Below, one piece after another: positions 44,511 through 55,698 of a DNA stretch of 64,000 nt; the first letter of the stretch is position 1; the number at the start of each line of letters is the position of its first letter. Where the stretch lies: positions 11,295,485 to 11,359,484 of the forward strand of contig JAKSZU010000011.1 of assembly GCA_026018925.1 (NCBI GenBank), in the 5' to 3' direction. This DNA is from Tupaia tana (lineage: Eukaryota; Chordata; Mammalia; Scandentia; Tupaiidae). The notes below the pieces were generated by a model. It did not search any database and had not been told where the DNA came from. It worked only from the letters and a program-made list of their open reading frames with translations. The translations under genes were made by a program, and so were the position numbers.

Positions 44511-44935
44511 CAAGTGAGTACTTCTGAGGACCGTTGCCAAACACTGTGCTGGTGACCATTCATGGGGAATAAGAACATCCTCATTGAATGATTCATGCCA
44601 GCTGTCACTGTCCATCCCCCTGCGGAGAGGGTGTGGCTGTTTTCTGGGGCAAAGCACAGCACCAGACAAATGAATGACATCACATGTGGCCACAGCCAAG
44701 GACAGACCAGCTACTTTCAGGTTCAACCAACAAAAGGATGAAAGGAAGTGAGGCAGCTCCTGAGAAAGGCAGTGTATGAGGAGACAGGCTGGGTGGGTGT
44801 GGCTGCTGCTGGCCAGACAGGTCGCTGGAGACCTAGGCATGCCTGCTCAGTCGGCGGGAACAGAGGAGACCAGAGGATGAGGCCCAGCATGGGAAGGGCC
44901 TGGGATGGCTTCCAAAGCCTTTTCCCATGTGGTCT

Positions 44936-45065
44936 GTGAAAGACGACATTCTTCCATTCATTCACACCTCAAACAGCTACTGAGCACCTCCCAAATGCCG
45001 CACTGGGTGGCAGAGAGAAGGATGTGAACAAGACAGACACGAATCCCTGCATTTTGGAACTCCTT
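44936..45065 (+). repeat. L2-like fragment
   Basis: ATTCATTCACACCTCAAACAG, CTACTGAGCACCTCCCAAATG and GACACGAATCCCTGCATTTT follow L2/MIR word order. Confidence 0.5.
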
Positions 45066-45229
45066 CCTGTGAGGAGCAGATAGGCTACCAACAGGGATAC
45101 CATCAAAAGAACAAGATGGTATCAGAGAGTAGTAGAGCTATGAAGTCGACGGGTAGTGTGTTCTAGCCCCTTCTCTGTCACTTAATAACTGAATACTACA
45201 TGGGGTAAGTTATAAAACATGAGGTTAAA

Positions 45230-45840
45230 GAGCTCAGAGTTTTGGAGGCGCAAGGTCAAGGGCCACATCTAACGAGGTTTTGCTGGTGTGGGCTCTGCCC
45301 GGGCTACTACAACTGTGCTTTCTGCTTGCCAAGCTCCTATTCTTGGCTCCATCTGACCTGTTCTCTAGGCAGCAGCCAGAATACTCAAAAAAAAAAAAAA
45401 AAAAAAAAAAAAAACCCGAAGGTCACATCCTCTCCACTTAAAACTCCAACACAGGCTCCTAGTTCTCTCATGAGAAAGGCATTAACACATCTCTTTGCCT
45501 CCTTCCTCCTCTCCTCTCTATCCCAGCCTTAATGGCATTGTCACCTGTCACTGCAGAGCTTTTGCACATACGCCTGCTTCTGCCTGGAGTGTCTCTTCAC
45601 CTAGCCTCACCTGCTCATCCCTCAGATCTCGGCTCCGATGTCAGACCTCAGGGAAGTCTTGATCTGGGTGCCTTTTTTCTCACTGTCGTAGGGTGATAGT
45701 CCTTTACTTCCTTTACTTTGTCATATGTACCCTTCCTTTTATATGATTGATTAATACCTGCTTTCCCATTCTCCTTTCTCTTCCTCCCTCTCTTGCTCTA
45801 AGCTCTCTAGAGTCAAGTGCCATATTTCTTAGGTCACTTT
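45230..45840 (-). repeat. L2 3' region (minus) with poly(A) run
   Basis: AGCTTTTGCACATACGCC, TGCCTGGAGTGTCTCTTCAC, CAGATCTCGGCTCCGATGTC and CTAAGCTCTCTAGAGTCAAG follow L2. The outer left boundary is vague. A run of about 27 A's at 45388-45414 marks an unrelated A-rich insertion. Confidence 0.55.
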
Positions 45841-46589
45841 TTCCTGGATTTAAAGATGTCTCAGCCGCTCAAGAGAGTTGAGTCCTCCGTTCCTGGAGGA
45901 GCCCAAAGGTGGAGGTTTTATACTGGGCCTGGAGCTGTGCGGATGGAGGCAGCCAAGCAGAGCCTCCAGAGCTTGGCCCTGAATCTGGCTAGGAGAAGAA
46001 GGGGGCTCACAGACACAGGAACCCATGGAAGCTTAATCTTGGAAATTTGCAAACAGGCTTTGCACCGGATTGTAGTTCAGGAAACTGACCAATATCCAAA
46101 AACAGTGAGAGAAAGATTCTAGCACCAAACCAAACAGATACCCTAGGGATAGTCCCTCTGATACCACTTACTGTGTGCCCAGCAATGAGTTCAGAGCTGA
46201 GTCTCAGCAGAATCGGTCAATAAAACTAAACGGGTTTAGGGGAGAAACGCAGATGTACAGTAGACATTGAAGTGAGAGATTCCCCTGCGTGACAAGGCTC
46301 CAAGGTACTATCATGGAAGCATTTTGCTTTGGAAAGGGGGTAGTGGGGTGCTACATCCTCAGAAACAGGGGAGAAGGAGAGGAAAGATATAGAGGGACTT
46401 CCAGTAGAACTGAGTAGAGTTGAGGAAATTCTGGTGAAACAGCCTCAGTTTTCCAATAAACCGGAAGTGCCCCCATGAGTTACAAGTGATTCTACTTAAT
46501 AAACACCAGGCACTGAGTTGCCAAGGACAAGGCAGAGCTATTCCCTAACTGAAAGGGATGCCCAGCCTAGTGAGAGTACACCACCAGTG
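45841..46589. other. Unannotated stretch
   Basis: A plus-strand frame of 101 codons at 45817-46122 has no recognisable domain. No repeat is recognised. Confidence 0.45.
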
Positions 46590-46711
46590 GGAATGAAAAA
46601 TGATGCAGTCACTATGGAAAACAGAATAGAATTCCTCAGAAAAATTAAACATACAGTTGCCCTACGAACTAGCAATTCCATTTCAGGATATATACTCATA
46701 AGAATTAAAAG

Positions 46712-46868
46712 CAGAGGGGCAGATAGTGGGATAGCGGTAAAACACACCACCCGGAAAGGTCCTGGGTTGTGTCCAGAGACGTCTCTGAGTGTACCGGGGA
46801 TGTGTGTACCCTCACTCCCAGGGCTGCTAGAGTTGGGGGTGGATCACAGTGTCAGAACCCTATTGAGA
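46712..46868 (+). mobile_element. Family D SINE inside L1
   Basis: GGGGCAGATAGTGGGATAGC head with GGTAAAACACACCACC, the B-box-like GGGTTGTGTCC, AGAGACGTCTCTGAGTG and GGATCACAGTGTCAGAACC. The same words occur at 57.6 kb. Confidence 0.72.
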
Positions 46869-46952
46869 TACTTACACACCCAGGTTTATAGCAGCATTGT
46901 TTACAGCAACCCAAGTGATGTCAAAAGAAGAATAGAAAAACACAATAAACAA

Positions 46953-47220
46953 AAGGGCCAGCTCTTTGGCCTGGTAGTAAAAGAGATCTTAACTGTATCC
47001 TACATGGCTAGCCATGTGGTTCAAGTTCCAGGCCCAGCAGCTTGAAAACCTTGCAGGGCATATGTGTGTATGCTGCATAGCCCAATAGGATAGAGAAATG
47101 GAGGAGAAGGGATGGCAGCACAGCCACGTCTCACTGGGGGGTGAGTTCCCCCTCTCCCTTTCTTCCTGTCTTTCTGGCTTTCTCTGGTGAGCACTCATAC
47201 CCTCTGGAAAAATTAAGGTT
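46953..47220 (+). mobile_element. Old family A-type SINE inside L1
   Basis: GGGCCAGCTCTTTGGCCTGG head, GGTTCAAGTTCCAGGCCC B box, ATGGAGGAGAAGGGATGG body, CT-rich tract and CATACCCTCTGGAAAAATT end. Confidence 0.85.
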
Positions 47221-47645
47221 CTTTTCTTAAATATGTATACATGATGGAATATTATTCAGCCTTCAAAAGAAATTTAGTTCTGATACATGCTGCACATGAA
47301 TGACCCCTGAGGACATTACACGAGTGAAATAAGCCAGAAACAGACAAAAAAGGATGAATATTGGATTATTTCATTTATATGGAAAACATACAATAGTCAC
47401 ATTTCTGGAGACAGAAAGAATGGTGGTTGCCAGAGGCTGTGGAGAAGGGGTAATAGAGAGTTTGTGTTTAATGGGTACGAAGTTTCAGTTTGGGAAGATG
47501 GAAAATTTCTACAAATAGATGGTGATGTTGGTTGCCCAACTGTGTGAGTGTGCTTCATGCCACAAAATTGCACAGTTTAGATAGTTAATCTGGTCAGTTT
47601 TATGTTATACATATATATATTTTACCACAATTAAAAAATATTTGG

Positions 47646-47905
47646 GGAGACCAGCAGATGGCGTAATTGGTTACTTTTCCAGACTCCCACATGGCTGACC
47701 ATGGTTCAAGTCTCGGACCTGAAGGCTTGCAACTCACACCGGGTGTATGTGCATGCCCGAATCCTGAGAGGAGAATGAAGGAGAAGAGATTGTGTCATAG
47801 CCATTCCCTCGGGGGATGATTTCTCGCTTTCTGTCTCTCTATCTCATCGGCGAGCACACTTCAGCAAAAAATCTCTCTTAAAAAAAAAAAAGAAAAAAAT
47901 TAATT
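47646..47905 (+). mobile_element. Family A SINE
   Basis: GAGACCAGCAGATGGCGTAATTGG head, GGTTCAAGTCTCGG B box and GCCCGAATCCTGAGAGGAG body. The end is shortened to CACACTTCAGCAAAAAATC. Confidence 0.93.
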
Positions 47906-48690
47906 TTAAAAACGTTTAACACATAAAGAATAAGAATGAAGATAACTTGATCCTCCAAGGATGTTAGGGAAAGAATTGGCATGAGGATGGGGGGGAATGA
48001 GGGGGGGTGGAATTTGGGTTGAATGCACACTCACCCAAAGGACCAGGTGCTTACTGCAGCTCTGTCATTTGCCTGCTGGGTGACCCTAGGCAAATGCCTT
48101 AATTACTCTTGACTCTGGAAAAGGACAGGGCTGTGGAGAGGACAAAGATAGATGTGTGTGTACATGAAATTGTAACCCCAAAGTATGGTAATTATATTCT
48201 CTGCTAAATAGGGGACCAGGTCATCAACCCGCTTAGAATGAAAATGAAGAGCCAGCAGAGGTGGTAATGGTGGTGGGGGCAGGAGCTTTTGAGAGTCATG
48301 AATGTTTTGGATCAGCCCAGCAGGGAATAAGATAGGGAGACCAGGGGAGAGGGTTAGTTTGCTGAGCAGCAGGGAGGGCTTCTGAGCATGGATCCTAGAG
48401 GTCCAGGCAATTTACTTTGGGAGAATTCTCTTAAGCCCTCCAATAACTTCGCAGAAGATAAGTGAAGCGCTCAGGAAATTATCAGGGGCTCCCAACAAAA
48501 GAATGAACATGTTGCTAAATACTGACCCAGCCCAGAAAAAAAGAGAAGTAAATGGAGACTGATGGACTATCACTGGCCAGAGTCCATGTTTTTCCACATT
48601 CTGGTACTACCCTGAGAGTATGTGAAATGATCTTATCTGACACACAGGCTCACATTATATTATGCTCTTTCATTATGCTCAGATAATCCA
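47906..48690. other. Unannotated stretch
   Basis: Unique-looking with G-rich runs at 47988-48010. No gene or clear repeat. Confidence 0.5.
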
Positions 48691-48739
48691 TTCCTCTAAA
48701 GTTTGTGCATGTCGGGCTTTTATTTGAGAGAGAGCATGC

Positions 48740-48995
48740 CTCAGGTTTTACAACTTCTCACTGCCTGCTTTTTGCTATTATTGTTGCTTTTAAGTCTCTA
48801 TGTATTTCTTTTGAGAGAGAGAGAGACAGAGACACCCCAGTTCAGGGTCCTGATGTTATCATCTACCCCCTGCCTTCAGCCAGCTGCAGATCAGGGACAC
48901 ACACTCATCCAGCATACCCCGGGGAAGTTCCCACACTTGAAGTACAAACCTTCCCTGGTGGGATTGCCTCACAGAGCATTGGACTTGACCACCAT
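48740..48995 (-). mobile_element. Family D SINE (minus)
   Basis: The complement shows an AGATGGTGGTCAAGTCC-type head, AGGCAATCCCACCAGGGAAGG and TACTTCAAGTGTGGG, then a CT tract (plus-strand GAGAGAGAGAGACAGAGAC at 48813). It shares AGGCAATCC with the copy at 0.5 kb. Confidence 0.6.
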
Positions 48996-49049
48996 CTGGC
49001 TCTACACTGCCTGGTTTTGCAAATAAAGTTTTGTTGTTGTTTTTTGTTT

Positions 49050-49215
49050 GTTTGTTTTTTATTGAAACACAACCACACTCATTCATTTACATATCACCTA
49101 TAGCTCTTTCACCACAACTGTAGAGTTGAATGGTTGTAGCAGTGACCAGCAGTCAGTCCACAAAGCCTAAAATGCTTACTATCTGGACCATTACAGAAAA
49201 TGTCAGGACTTTTGG
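49050..49215 (+). mobile_element. hAT/Charlie-type DNA transposon fragment
   Basis: TTTTTTATTGAAACACAACC, CTGTAGAGTTGAATGG and CAAAGCCTAAAATGCTTAC match the family also present at 15.6 and 61.8 kb. Confidence 0.7.
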
Positions 49216-49299
49216 CCTAGTTTAATTAGTGAGCTCTCGGAAAAGTCATGACGTATTTTCTTCTATGCTGTCCTATACAAAAGTGCATCATGACTTTTC

Positions 49300-49446
49300 T
49301 CTTTTTTGAACTTTTTTGTTAACATTTATTTACTTATATATCTATTTATTTGTTGTGATTTTTTTAAGCCACCAGGTCTAGGACTTGAACTATAGTCAGC
49401 CATGTGAGAATCCAACATCTTAACCACCAAGCCACCTGCTGGCTCA
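49300..49446 (-). mobile_element. Family B SINE (minus)
   Basis: AAGCCACCAGGTCTAGGAC and TTAACCACCAAGCCACCTGC are the complement of the head. TSD CATCATGACTTTTCT at about 49286-49300 and 49447-49461. Confidence 0.9.
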
Positions 49447-49585
49447 CATCATGACTTTTCTGATAACCTGAATACCTTGTTTTGTTTTCAATGTGCATAC
49501 TCTTAAATTCTCTCTATTAGAAGTCATGTCAGTTCTTCACTGATAGCAACAATAATTAATTGAAGTTTAAAAAACATCTATTTAG

Positions 49586-49820
49586 GGCCAACTAAGTGGT
49601 GCAATGGTAATGTGCTGCTTAAAAGAAGCTGGATCCCACATGATGACTATGGTTCAAATCCCTAGCCCGGTCAGCCTGAAGCATTCTGGGCCCATTCATG
49701 AGTGCCCAAGATCCAATGAGCTGGAAAACTGGAAGGGATTTTGGCACCACCAGACCCTGTTGAGGGTGCACCTTTCTCTCATGCAAGCACTTTTACTCTG
49801 TTATAAATAAAGAAAAAAAT
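49586..49820 (+). mobile_element. Family C SINE
   Basis: GGGCCAACTAAGTGGTGCAATGG head, GGTTCAAATCCCTAGCCC B box, GCCCATTCATGAGTGCCC and CACCAGACCCTGTTGAGGGT. AT-rich tail. Confidence 0.8.
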
Positions 49821-49841
49821 ACATATTAAAAATCTATCTAA

Positions 49842-50098
49842 GGATCAGCAAATGGCATAATAGTTACATCACTGGATTCCCACATAGTCAACTGTGGTTT
49901 GAGTCCCAGACCCAGAGTCTTAAAACTCATGCCGGGCATGTGTGCGTGCATGTTGAAAATCTTAAGAGGAGAATGGAGGAGAAGGGATTGCAGTGTGGCC
50001 ATCCCCCTGGGGGGTGATTTCTTTCTGTCTCTCCATTTCTCTCTGTCTCTATGGCAAGTGCACACATCCTATAGCAAAAACCTCTCTTAAAAGAAAAA
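49842..50098 (+). mobile_element. Family A SINE
   Basis: GGATCAGCAAATGGCATAATAG head, TGGTTTGAGTCCC B box, full body and end. TSD AAAATCTAT(C/T)TAA at about 49829 and 50099. Confidence 0.95.
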
Positions 50099-50129
50099 AA
50101 AATCTATTTAAATAAAAAATAACAAAATA

Positions 50130-50315
50130 GGGGCCAGCAGGTGGTATGGTAGTTGAGGGCACAGGACTCCCACATGGCTGACTATGGTTCAGGTTTCAGA
50201 CCTAGCAACTTGCTTTCTCTCTTTCTCTCTCTCACTCACTCTGTCCTTCTCTCATCAAGTTAAAATAAATAAATAAATAAATAAAGTTAAATAAAATAAT
50301 TTTTAAAAATAATGT
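50130..50315 (+). mobile_element. Family B SINE
   Basis: GGGGCCAGCAGGTGGTATGG head, AGCAACTTGCTTTCTCTC, CT tract, ATCAAGTTAAAATAAATAAA tail. Confidence 0.9.
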
Positions 50316-50374
50316 AATATTAACCAATAAAAGCAATATTATTAGATAATAAGCAATATGTTCATAGTGTCCAG

Positions 50375-50540
50375 GCCCTAAGTATGTATTTACATGTATG
50401 AACTCATTAATCCCCACAGTAACCCTGTGAAATAAGGATTATTTTACAGTAAGGCACTGAAGCACAGAGAGGATAAGTGACTTGTGTCATCTGACAAGGT
50501 CACACAGCCAGTGCATAGCACACCAGGTTCTTAACCACTG
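50375..50540 (-). repeat. MIR element (minus)
   Basis: GAACTCATTAATCCCCACAG, ATTATTTTACAGTAAGGCAC, AGCACAGAGAGGATAAGTG and AAGGTCACACAGCCAGTG. Confidence 0.8.
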
Positions 50541-51080
50541 TACAAAAATCTTTACCTTTGGATGGTAGGGAGGCCTAGTGGACAGGCCTGTATGGCTAGA
50601 CCCACCCAGGACTTGACCCTTGACCCCAGGAGGTGACTAGGTGTTGGTCACTTATAGTCAAGTCTGGGAACTGTGACGCAGGGTCAGCTGAGCATCAGCT
50701 GACTTTCTTTGTCTCCGTCTCGGCCTGTCCTGTAAGATCTGGGTCATGGAGAGGCTGTCATGCTTGTGACATCACAGGGAGATGACAGATCATAACGACT
50801 TTACTAAAGGAGTGACAAGGTCTCAATGATCAGGAAGAGGCAGAGCCCTGAGACAGCAGAAGGATAAACCTCTATAAACTAAGGGGTGGCTACTGTCTCA
50901 ACAGCCCAGAGAAGTCCTAGACATGAAATGGCTGAGGGGCACTAAGTGACCAAACTTAGAAGTCTCGGGCCAGGGGCCAGTTATTACTGTGTCCTGCATA
51001 CCATGTTCATGGTTCAGGAAGAAAACCACCTAAGCAGCATAGCAGTTGCTTTCTTAGATTGCCCTGTAATTTTTTTCCAT
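50541..51080. other. Unannotated stretch
   Basis: Unique-looking; no gene or confident repeat. Confidence 0.5.
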
Positions 51081-51082
51081 TG

Positions 51083-51212
51083 TACAAGAAGATTTCCAAA
51101 AGTTCACAGAAAGTTGAATCACAGTATGACCTTATTTTGGTGTGAAATATTTGGGGAAAAAAGAGCTTATTTCAGTGCATAATACACATTTTCTATGAAA
51201 ACTCCAAGGTTT
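51083..51212 (-). mobile_element. MITE of the CTTCAAAAAGTTCATG family (minus)
   Basis: Diverged inverted ends (AAGATTTCCAAAAGTTCAC and TTCTATGAAAACTCCAAGG). Internal words TTATTTTGGTGTGAAA and ATAATACACATTTTC match the reversed 26.8 kb copy. Confidence 0.65.
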
Positions 51213-51365
51213 CACTGCCATCTGAAAGTGTACCACTTATATATTATTTATTAATCATATGTCTCCACTTGTCCCTTAGAATGTTAGCTTTGTGTTGTTA
51301 GGTTTTTTACTTGATCTTGTTTCTTGATGCTTGAGTCACTGTTGGTGCTTAGAACTATCAGTTAA

Positions 51366-51600
51366 GGGGCCAGCAGGTAGCATGGTGGTTAAGGTACTGG
51401 ATTCCCACATGGATGACTGCATTCAAGTCCTGGACCCAGTGGCATGTATGCCCAAAATCCCAAGAGGAGAATGAAAGAGAAGGGATTATGGTGTGGCCAT
51501 CGCCCCACCCTCGCAAAGTGATTTCTCACTTTCCCTCTCTTTGTCTCTCTCCTGCAAGTACATGCACCCTACGGCGCAAACAAAAATTTATTTAATTTAA
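51366..51600 (+). mobile_element. Family A SINE, internally shortened
   Basis: GGGGCCAGCAGGTAGCATGG head and CATTCAAGTCCTGGACCC B box. It then passes directly to GCATGTATGCCCAAAATCCC. CT tract and CACCCTACGGCGCAAAC end. Confidence 0.88.
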
Positions 51601-51782
51601 ATCCCACTCCAGCTCAAACTTCTAAATGTGTAGAGTCACTCAGCCTCACCCACTCATGGAGAATGAACTCATTGGCTTAGTGAACATTGGGACAGTAAAT
51701 CAAAGCCTAAGTAGGATGAGAAGACCTAAGGATGAAAAGGGTGAAAGTCAAATGATAAACGTGTAAAGAACAAAATTCTTTT

Positions 51783-52022
51783 AGGTCCAACTCCATGGTG
51801 CAACAGAACTCAGATCCCACATGGCAACTGCAATTCAAAGCTCCAGTCTAGTCAGTTAGAAACCCTAAGTACCCAGCATCTGACAGACCTGAGGACTGGA
51901 GGAATGGGATCACAATGTGATCAGACCCTGTGGATGGCTTTTCTCTCTCTCTTTCTCTTTGTCTCTCTCTCTCTTTCATATGTACATATGCTCTATCATC
52001 ATAAATAAAAAAAAAGAAAATT
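51783..52022 (+). mobile_element. Family C SINE
   Basis: GGTCCAACTCCATGGTGCAAC head, AATTCAAAGCTCCAGTC B box, GACCTGAGGACTGGAGG, TCAGACCCTGTGGATGG, CT tract and CTATCATCATAAATAAA end. Confidence 0.75.
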
Positions 52023-52035
52023 TAAACTCCTTTAG

Positions 52036-52442
52036 CTATTATTAGGGTTGAATCGTGTTTCTCAAAATTGAAGTCCTAATGCCCAGTACCTCAGAATGTA
52101 ACCTTGGGTGGAGATAGGGTCTTTGCAGATGTAATTAGTTACGATGACCTCATACTGAAATAGGTCGGGGCCCTCGTCTAATCTGATATTTGGACACAGA
52201 GACAGATACCCACAGAGGGAAAGTGCCTTGTGAAGATGAACACAGAGATCATGATGGTACACCTGCAAGTCAAGGAACACCGGAGATAGCCAGCCACAGA
52301 GGCCCAGAACAGACCCTTCCCTCAAAGTCCTTAGAAAGAAGCAACCCTGCTGACAACTTCCAGAACTGTAAGATGATGCTTTTCTGTTGTTCAAGTCTTT
52401 GAGCTTGAAGGACTTAGTTACAACAGCCCTGGAAACCAGTAC
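52036..52442 (+). mobile_element. MLT1-type MaLR LTR
   Basis: TAGGGTTGAATCGTGTTTCTC, CAGTACCTCAGAATGTAACC, GGAGATAGGGTCTTTGCAGA, GGACACAGAGACAGATACC and AACAGCCCTGGAAACCAGTA. It is the same family as the minus-strand LTR at 19.3-19.9 kb. Confidence 0.9.
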
Positions 52443-53590
52443 AGCCATTTCCAGCAGTGGATCCCAGCCTTGACAAGTGAGCCATCACAGAGGATCTCTG
52501 TGGGAGGCAGAAAGTGGTGTTCTTGCTAAAATGGGGTTCAGCATACTTCTCTTTATCAGATCCTGCTGGTGCCCTGCCCTTGGTCTGGGCTAACCTCCAC
52601 CCCAGGCATTTTCTGTTTCTCACACTTAGAGGCACTCTTCCTACTTACTCTTTTCCGTCTGTACCATTCCAGGGTTCAAATCTCACCTGGCTTTGTATCA
52701 GATATCCCCATTGGTTTCTCCCAGCTGTGCAAATACCTAAACTGCCTTAAAACACAGGAGAGGCAATTTCAGGAGTCAGGAGAAAGAGAGATGCACAAGG
52801 ACTTCTCCCATCCTGGAGAGTCACATGGTAGGCCCACGGTTAGTGGTATACAAGCATAGCCAGATAGGACTAGAGGGAATGGCAGACAGCAGAACTAGGA
52901 ATATAATGTGGCCCATTTCTGTAAGGAAAGATGTACACTAAGGAGTTGATGCTGATGAGTTTTGGATAGAGCAATGGTGAGTAGTTTCAATTTTGTTCTT
53001 TTCGCTCATGAATACATCTTAGTTTTCCAACTGGCAACATGTGTGTGTGTATGTGTGTGTGCACGAGTGCGAGAAAGGAGAGCTAGAGAGAGAATACTAA
53101 TACTAAACATGTTGAAGAGATCCAGAATATAAGGAACCAGCTTTTCCTTGGGATGCTCGGTGTCTGTGTTAGTTAGGCTGCCCTGAAGTGGGGTAGAGGA
53201 AAGAAGCTTTTTTTCATTCCCAGCTCCTCTTTGACCCCACCAATGAGAATACATTTACCAACCATCCCAACTGACCCGAGACCAGGGGGTTTCCCAGCAT
53301 GCAGAAATGTTAGCACTAAACTTGTCCACCAAAGGCTGGAGCCACACCCACAGGAAACCTGTGTATCGAGAGGGCAGGACCCAACAGTTCAGCCCTACGG
53401 AGCCACAGTGGGGGTCCTCAACCTGTCCTTGGGGAAAGGCCACTGCTGCGCATCAATCATTCCTCCCAGAAAACTCTCTCCTAGTCAAAACCAGGGACAG
53501 CAGTTTGGAAGATGCATGGCTCCTTCAGCAACAGAGGTGCTCCAATATAGACACCCAACCTCTCCCGGGGATCTACTATAACAGGACATA
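52443..53590. other. Unannotated stretch with a TG microsatellite
   Basis: (TG)n at 53040-53062; otherwise unique-looking. Frames of about 100 codons at 53231-53591 overlap in two phases and have no domain. Confidence 0.5.
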
Positions 53591-53591
53591 A

Positions 53592-53932
53592 AGAGTCAGC
53601 CTTCCATATCCACAGGTTCTGCATACCCGGATTCAACCAACCATGGACAAAAAATGCTACCTTTGCTGACATGTTAGGTCTATGATGGACAAGTGTGTGC
53701 TGAACATGCTCAGGCTTTTTTTCTTACAGTATTTTGAAGTAATACTGTAGGACAACTATTTACATATGGTGTACATTAAGAATTATAAGTAAACTAGAGA
53801 TCATTTGAAATAGATAGGAGAGTGTGTGTAGGTCATATGCAAATGAAGGACTTGAACATTCATGGATTTTGGTTTCCATGGGGGGAGTCCTAAAACCAAT
53901 CCCCTGTGAACATGAGGGATGGCTGTGCTGTA
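53592..53932. mobile_element. MER2/Tigger-type DNA transposon
   Basis: GTCAGCCTTCCATATCCACA at one end and AACATGAGGGATGGCTGTG at the other. The inner TTCAACCAACCATGGAC, ACAGTATTTTGAAGTAATAC and TCATGGATTTTGG follow the MER2 order. Confidence 0.82.
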
Positions 53933-54029
53933 GGAGATTGGCCTTGATGCCTTCTTACTTTAGGATGCTCCAGAATGACTACCTGGCTGGTGGTGTTTCT
54001 AATCCGAGCAGCTATGATTTATGGGAGCT

Positions 54030-54265
54030 GGATGGTAGTCCAAGGGTAAAGCACGACTGTCTGCAAGGCTGATCCATATGGGACGGTTCTAGGTTCCAAT
54101 CAAGAGTCCTTCCTGACTATGCTGGACATGATCGGGAACTGTCTTAGGCTTGAGTGAATTGTGGTACCAGGACCCTGATGGCGGTGCCTGTCTCTCTGTC
54201 TCTCTGTCTCTCTCTCTCATGGAAGAAATAAATAAAGTTAACAAATTAATAAAAACTATGACTAT
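54030..54265 (+). mobile_element. Family D SINE
   Basis: AGCTGGATGGTAGTCCAAGG head, GGTTCTAGGTTCCAATC B-box region, CT tract (GTCTCTCTGTCTCTC) and GGAAGAAATAAATAAAG tail. Confidence 0.7.
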
Positions 54266-54354
54266 GTTATTCTCCACTCCCTTCCTAATACTTTTTGTCT
54301 CCTATCCTGGCTTATTTAACACATGAAAAACAAGTTGGAACCATCTATTTATTC

Positions 54355-54480
54355 TCACCCTCTGAGAAAAGCGACAGAGAGGGGAAATTATTTTCTTCAT
54401 TTATCTGGGGAAACCGAAACCCAGAGAGGTTTGGTGCCTTATTCAAGGCCGTGCTGTGAATCAGGGACACGGGGCAGCTC
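54355..54480 (-). repeat. MIR fragment (minus)
   Basis: TTTTCTTCATTTATCTGGGG, GAAACCCAGAGAGGTTTGG and GTGCTGTGAATCAGGGAC. Confidence 0.55.
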
Positions 54481-55437
54481 TGCAGCAGTGGCCAAGGGTT
54501 GTTGCCACAACAACCTTTTCATTGGTTTAATCCACACTGCCTGTGACAAAATCACCCCGTTTTATACATAGTCCCTCCGAGATTCGTGCCGTGTCTAGAA
54601 GGGCCTACGAGAGTAGCCCATTACGAGAAAGAAACAAAGCTAAAGTCAGTCCGTGTGGAAACAGTCCAAGGACCATGCAAACATGTCTCAAATTCTTCCT
54701 GGGAGTTGCCTTTCAGTGTCCACAGAGTCTTCTGCAGGCAGGGGCCAGAAGTCCCTTCTGTCCTGATTGTCCTCTCTCTGTCCACTCAGTCTTTCTTATT
54801 TCTGAGTCTGCCTTCATCCTCACTATCCATGATCATAGGAAGTCTGCACACTAGAGAATCTACAAGACAGGCAAATCTTCTCTTGCTAACATTGACCAAT
54901 TCTCTCAGCATCATTTCAAAATCTAGTGATGTCAGCAAACTCCTGTTCTTTATGTAAAACCACCTTCCCCTACAGGAGAGACTAGGGCAGGAGGGAGAAG
55001 GGGGAGAAAATCTCACCCTACCACGTTAGATGAAGCAATAATAAGACACTCAGACCATCTGACTCCTGTGTCAGAGAACAAGGAAAAAACGGACCCCCTC
55101 CAGGCCACAGGACCCCTGCCATTACACTTCCATCCAAGGGTGCCCTGACTTCTCTGTCCCACAGCTTGGTTGGTCCCAGTGATGACCAGCCCAATCAACA
55201 GTGATGTCAGGCTGTTTTGGTCAGGATCATTCCTGAGCCATGAAACAGTTAACAAATATCCTGCCCCACTGGCTGCTGTGCTCATAAAGGTAGACCCACG
55301 TGCACTTCCTTGTGGCTCCGAGACGCAGCCCAGCCAGCTCACTCATTTGCTCACACCCAGCAGGAGCAGGAGCAAGGGCAGTGGCAGACAGGACTGCCAC
55401 CCTCCCATGCAAATCACCCCTGGGAGTGCAGTCGGGC
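54481..55437. other. TMEM238L 5' flank, unannotated
   Basis: Unique-looking. A TATA-like CATAAAGG is at 55281-55288, about 175 bases before the TMEM238L start, so a short 5' UTR from here is possible. Overlapping frames of 123 and 170 codons are chance or extensions of the real gene. Confidence 0.4.
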
Positions 55438-55458
55438 TCCTCCCGCTCCTTCCAGGCA

Positions 55459-55698
55459 ATGCTCCTGGGACAGCCGTGGGGAAGATGCCGACCAGGGCGC
55501 TGTGTGGTCTTCCTCGCCCTTGCCCTCCTGAGCGACGCTTTCGGCCTGGCCCTTTTGTTCGTGGGGATCTTTGCCTCTTTGAGTTACTGGGACTTCTTGG
55601 TCTACACAGGGTCCCTGATCCTGGCTTTCAGCCTGCTGTTCTGGGTCATCTGGTATTCCCTCAACATCGAGGTGCCTCCTGAGAAGCTGGACTTATAG
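55459..55698 (+). CDS. TMEM238L: TMEM238-like small two-pass membrane protein (TMEM238L)
   Basis: A 79-codon frame. It has a short basic N-terminus (GRCRPGRC, 8-15) and a first membrane segment at about 16-38. A short luminal/outer loop (SYWDF) leads to a second segment at about 46-67, then the tail [11 protein letters not shown]. The run [18 protein letters not shown] and the NIE after TM2 are TMEM238-family signatures; the EVP.EKLD tail is what I recall for TMEM238L. Molecular function is unknown. The same frame is open upstream to a further methionine at 55300. I chose 55459 because the upstream residues are low-complexity and unlike the family. The preceding CTCCCGCTCCTTCCAG could be a splice acceptor, with the start codon four bases into the exon. 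It is about 29 kb downstream of PIRT on the same strand. Confidence 0.85.
   Translation: MLLGQPWGRCRPGRCVVFLALALLSDAFGLALLFVGIFASLSYWDFLVYTGSLILAFSLLFWVIWYSLNIEVPPEKLDL

Larger units (their letters stand above)
46590..47640 (+). mobile_element. Old L1 3' region, split by two SINEs
   Basis: Three pieces follow L1M order. AATGATGCAGTCACTATGG and ACTAGCAATTCCATTTCAGG come first, then TATAGCAGCATTGTTTACAG. The last includes ATGGAATATTATTCAGCC, GTGAAATAAGCCAGAAACAG, GGTGGTTGCCAGAGGCTG and ACCACAATTAAAAAATA. No ORF2 frame remains. Confidence 0.88.

Noticed and set aside
46518..47045. 175-codon plus-strand frame
   Set aside because: It runs through an old L1 and parts of two SINEs, so it is repeat-derived.
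55170..55682. 170-codon frame overlapping TMEM238L in another phase
   Set aside because: Shadow of the TMEM238L coding exon; proline/arginine-rich and unlike any family I know.
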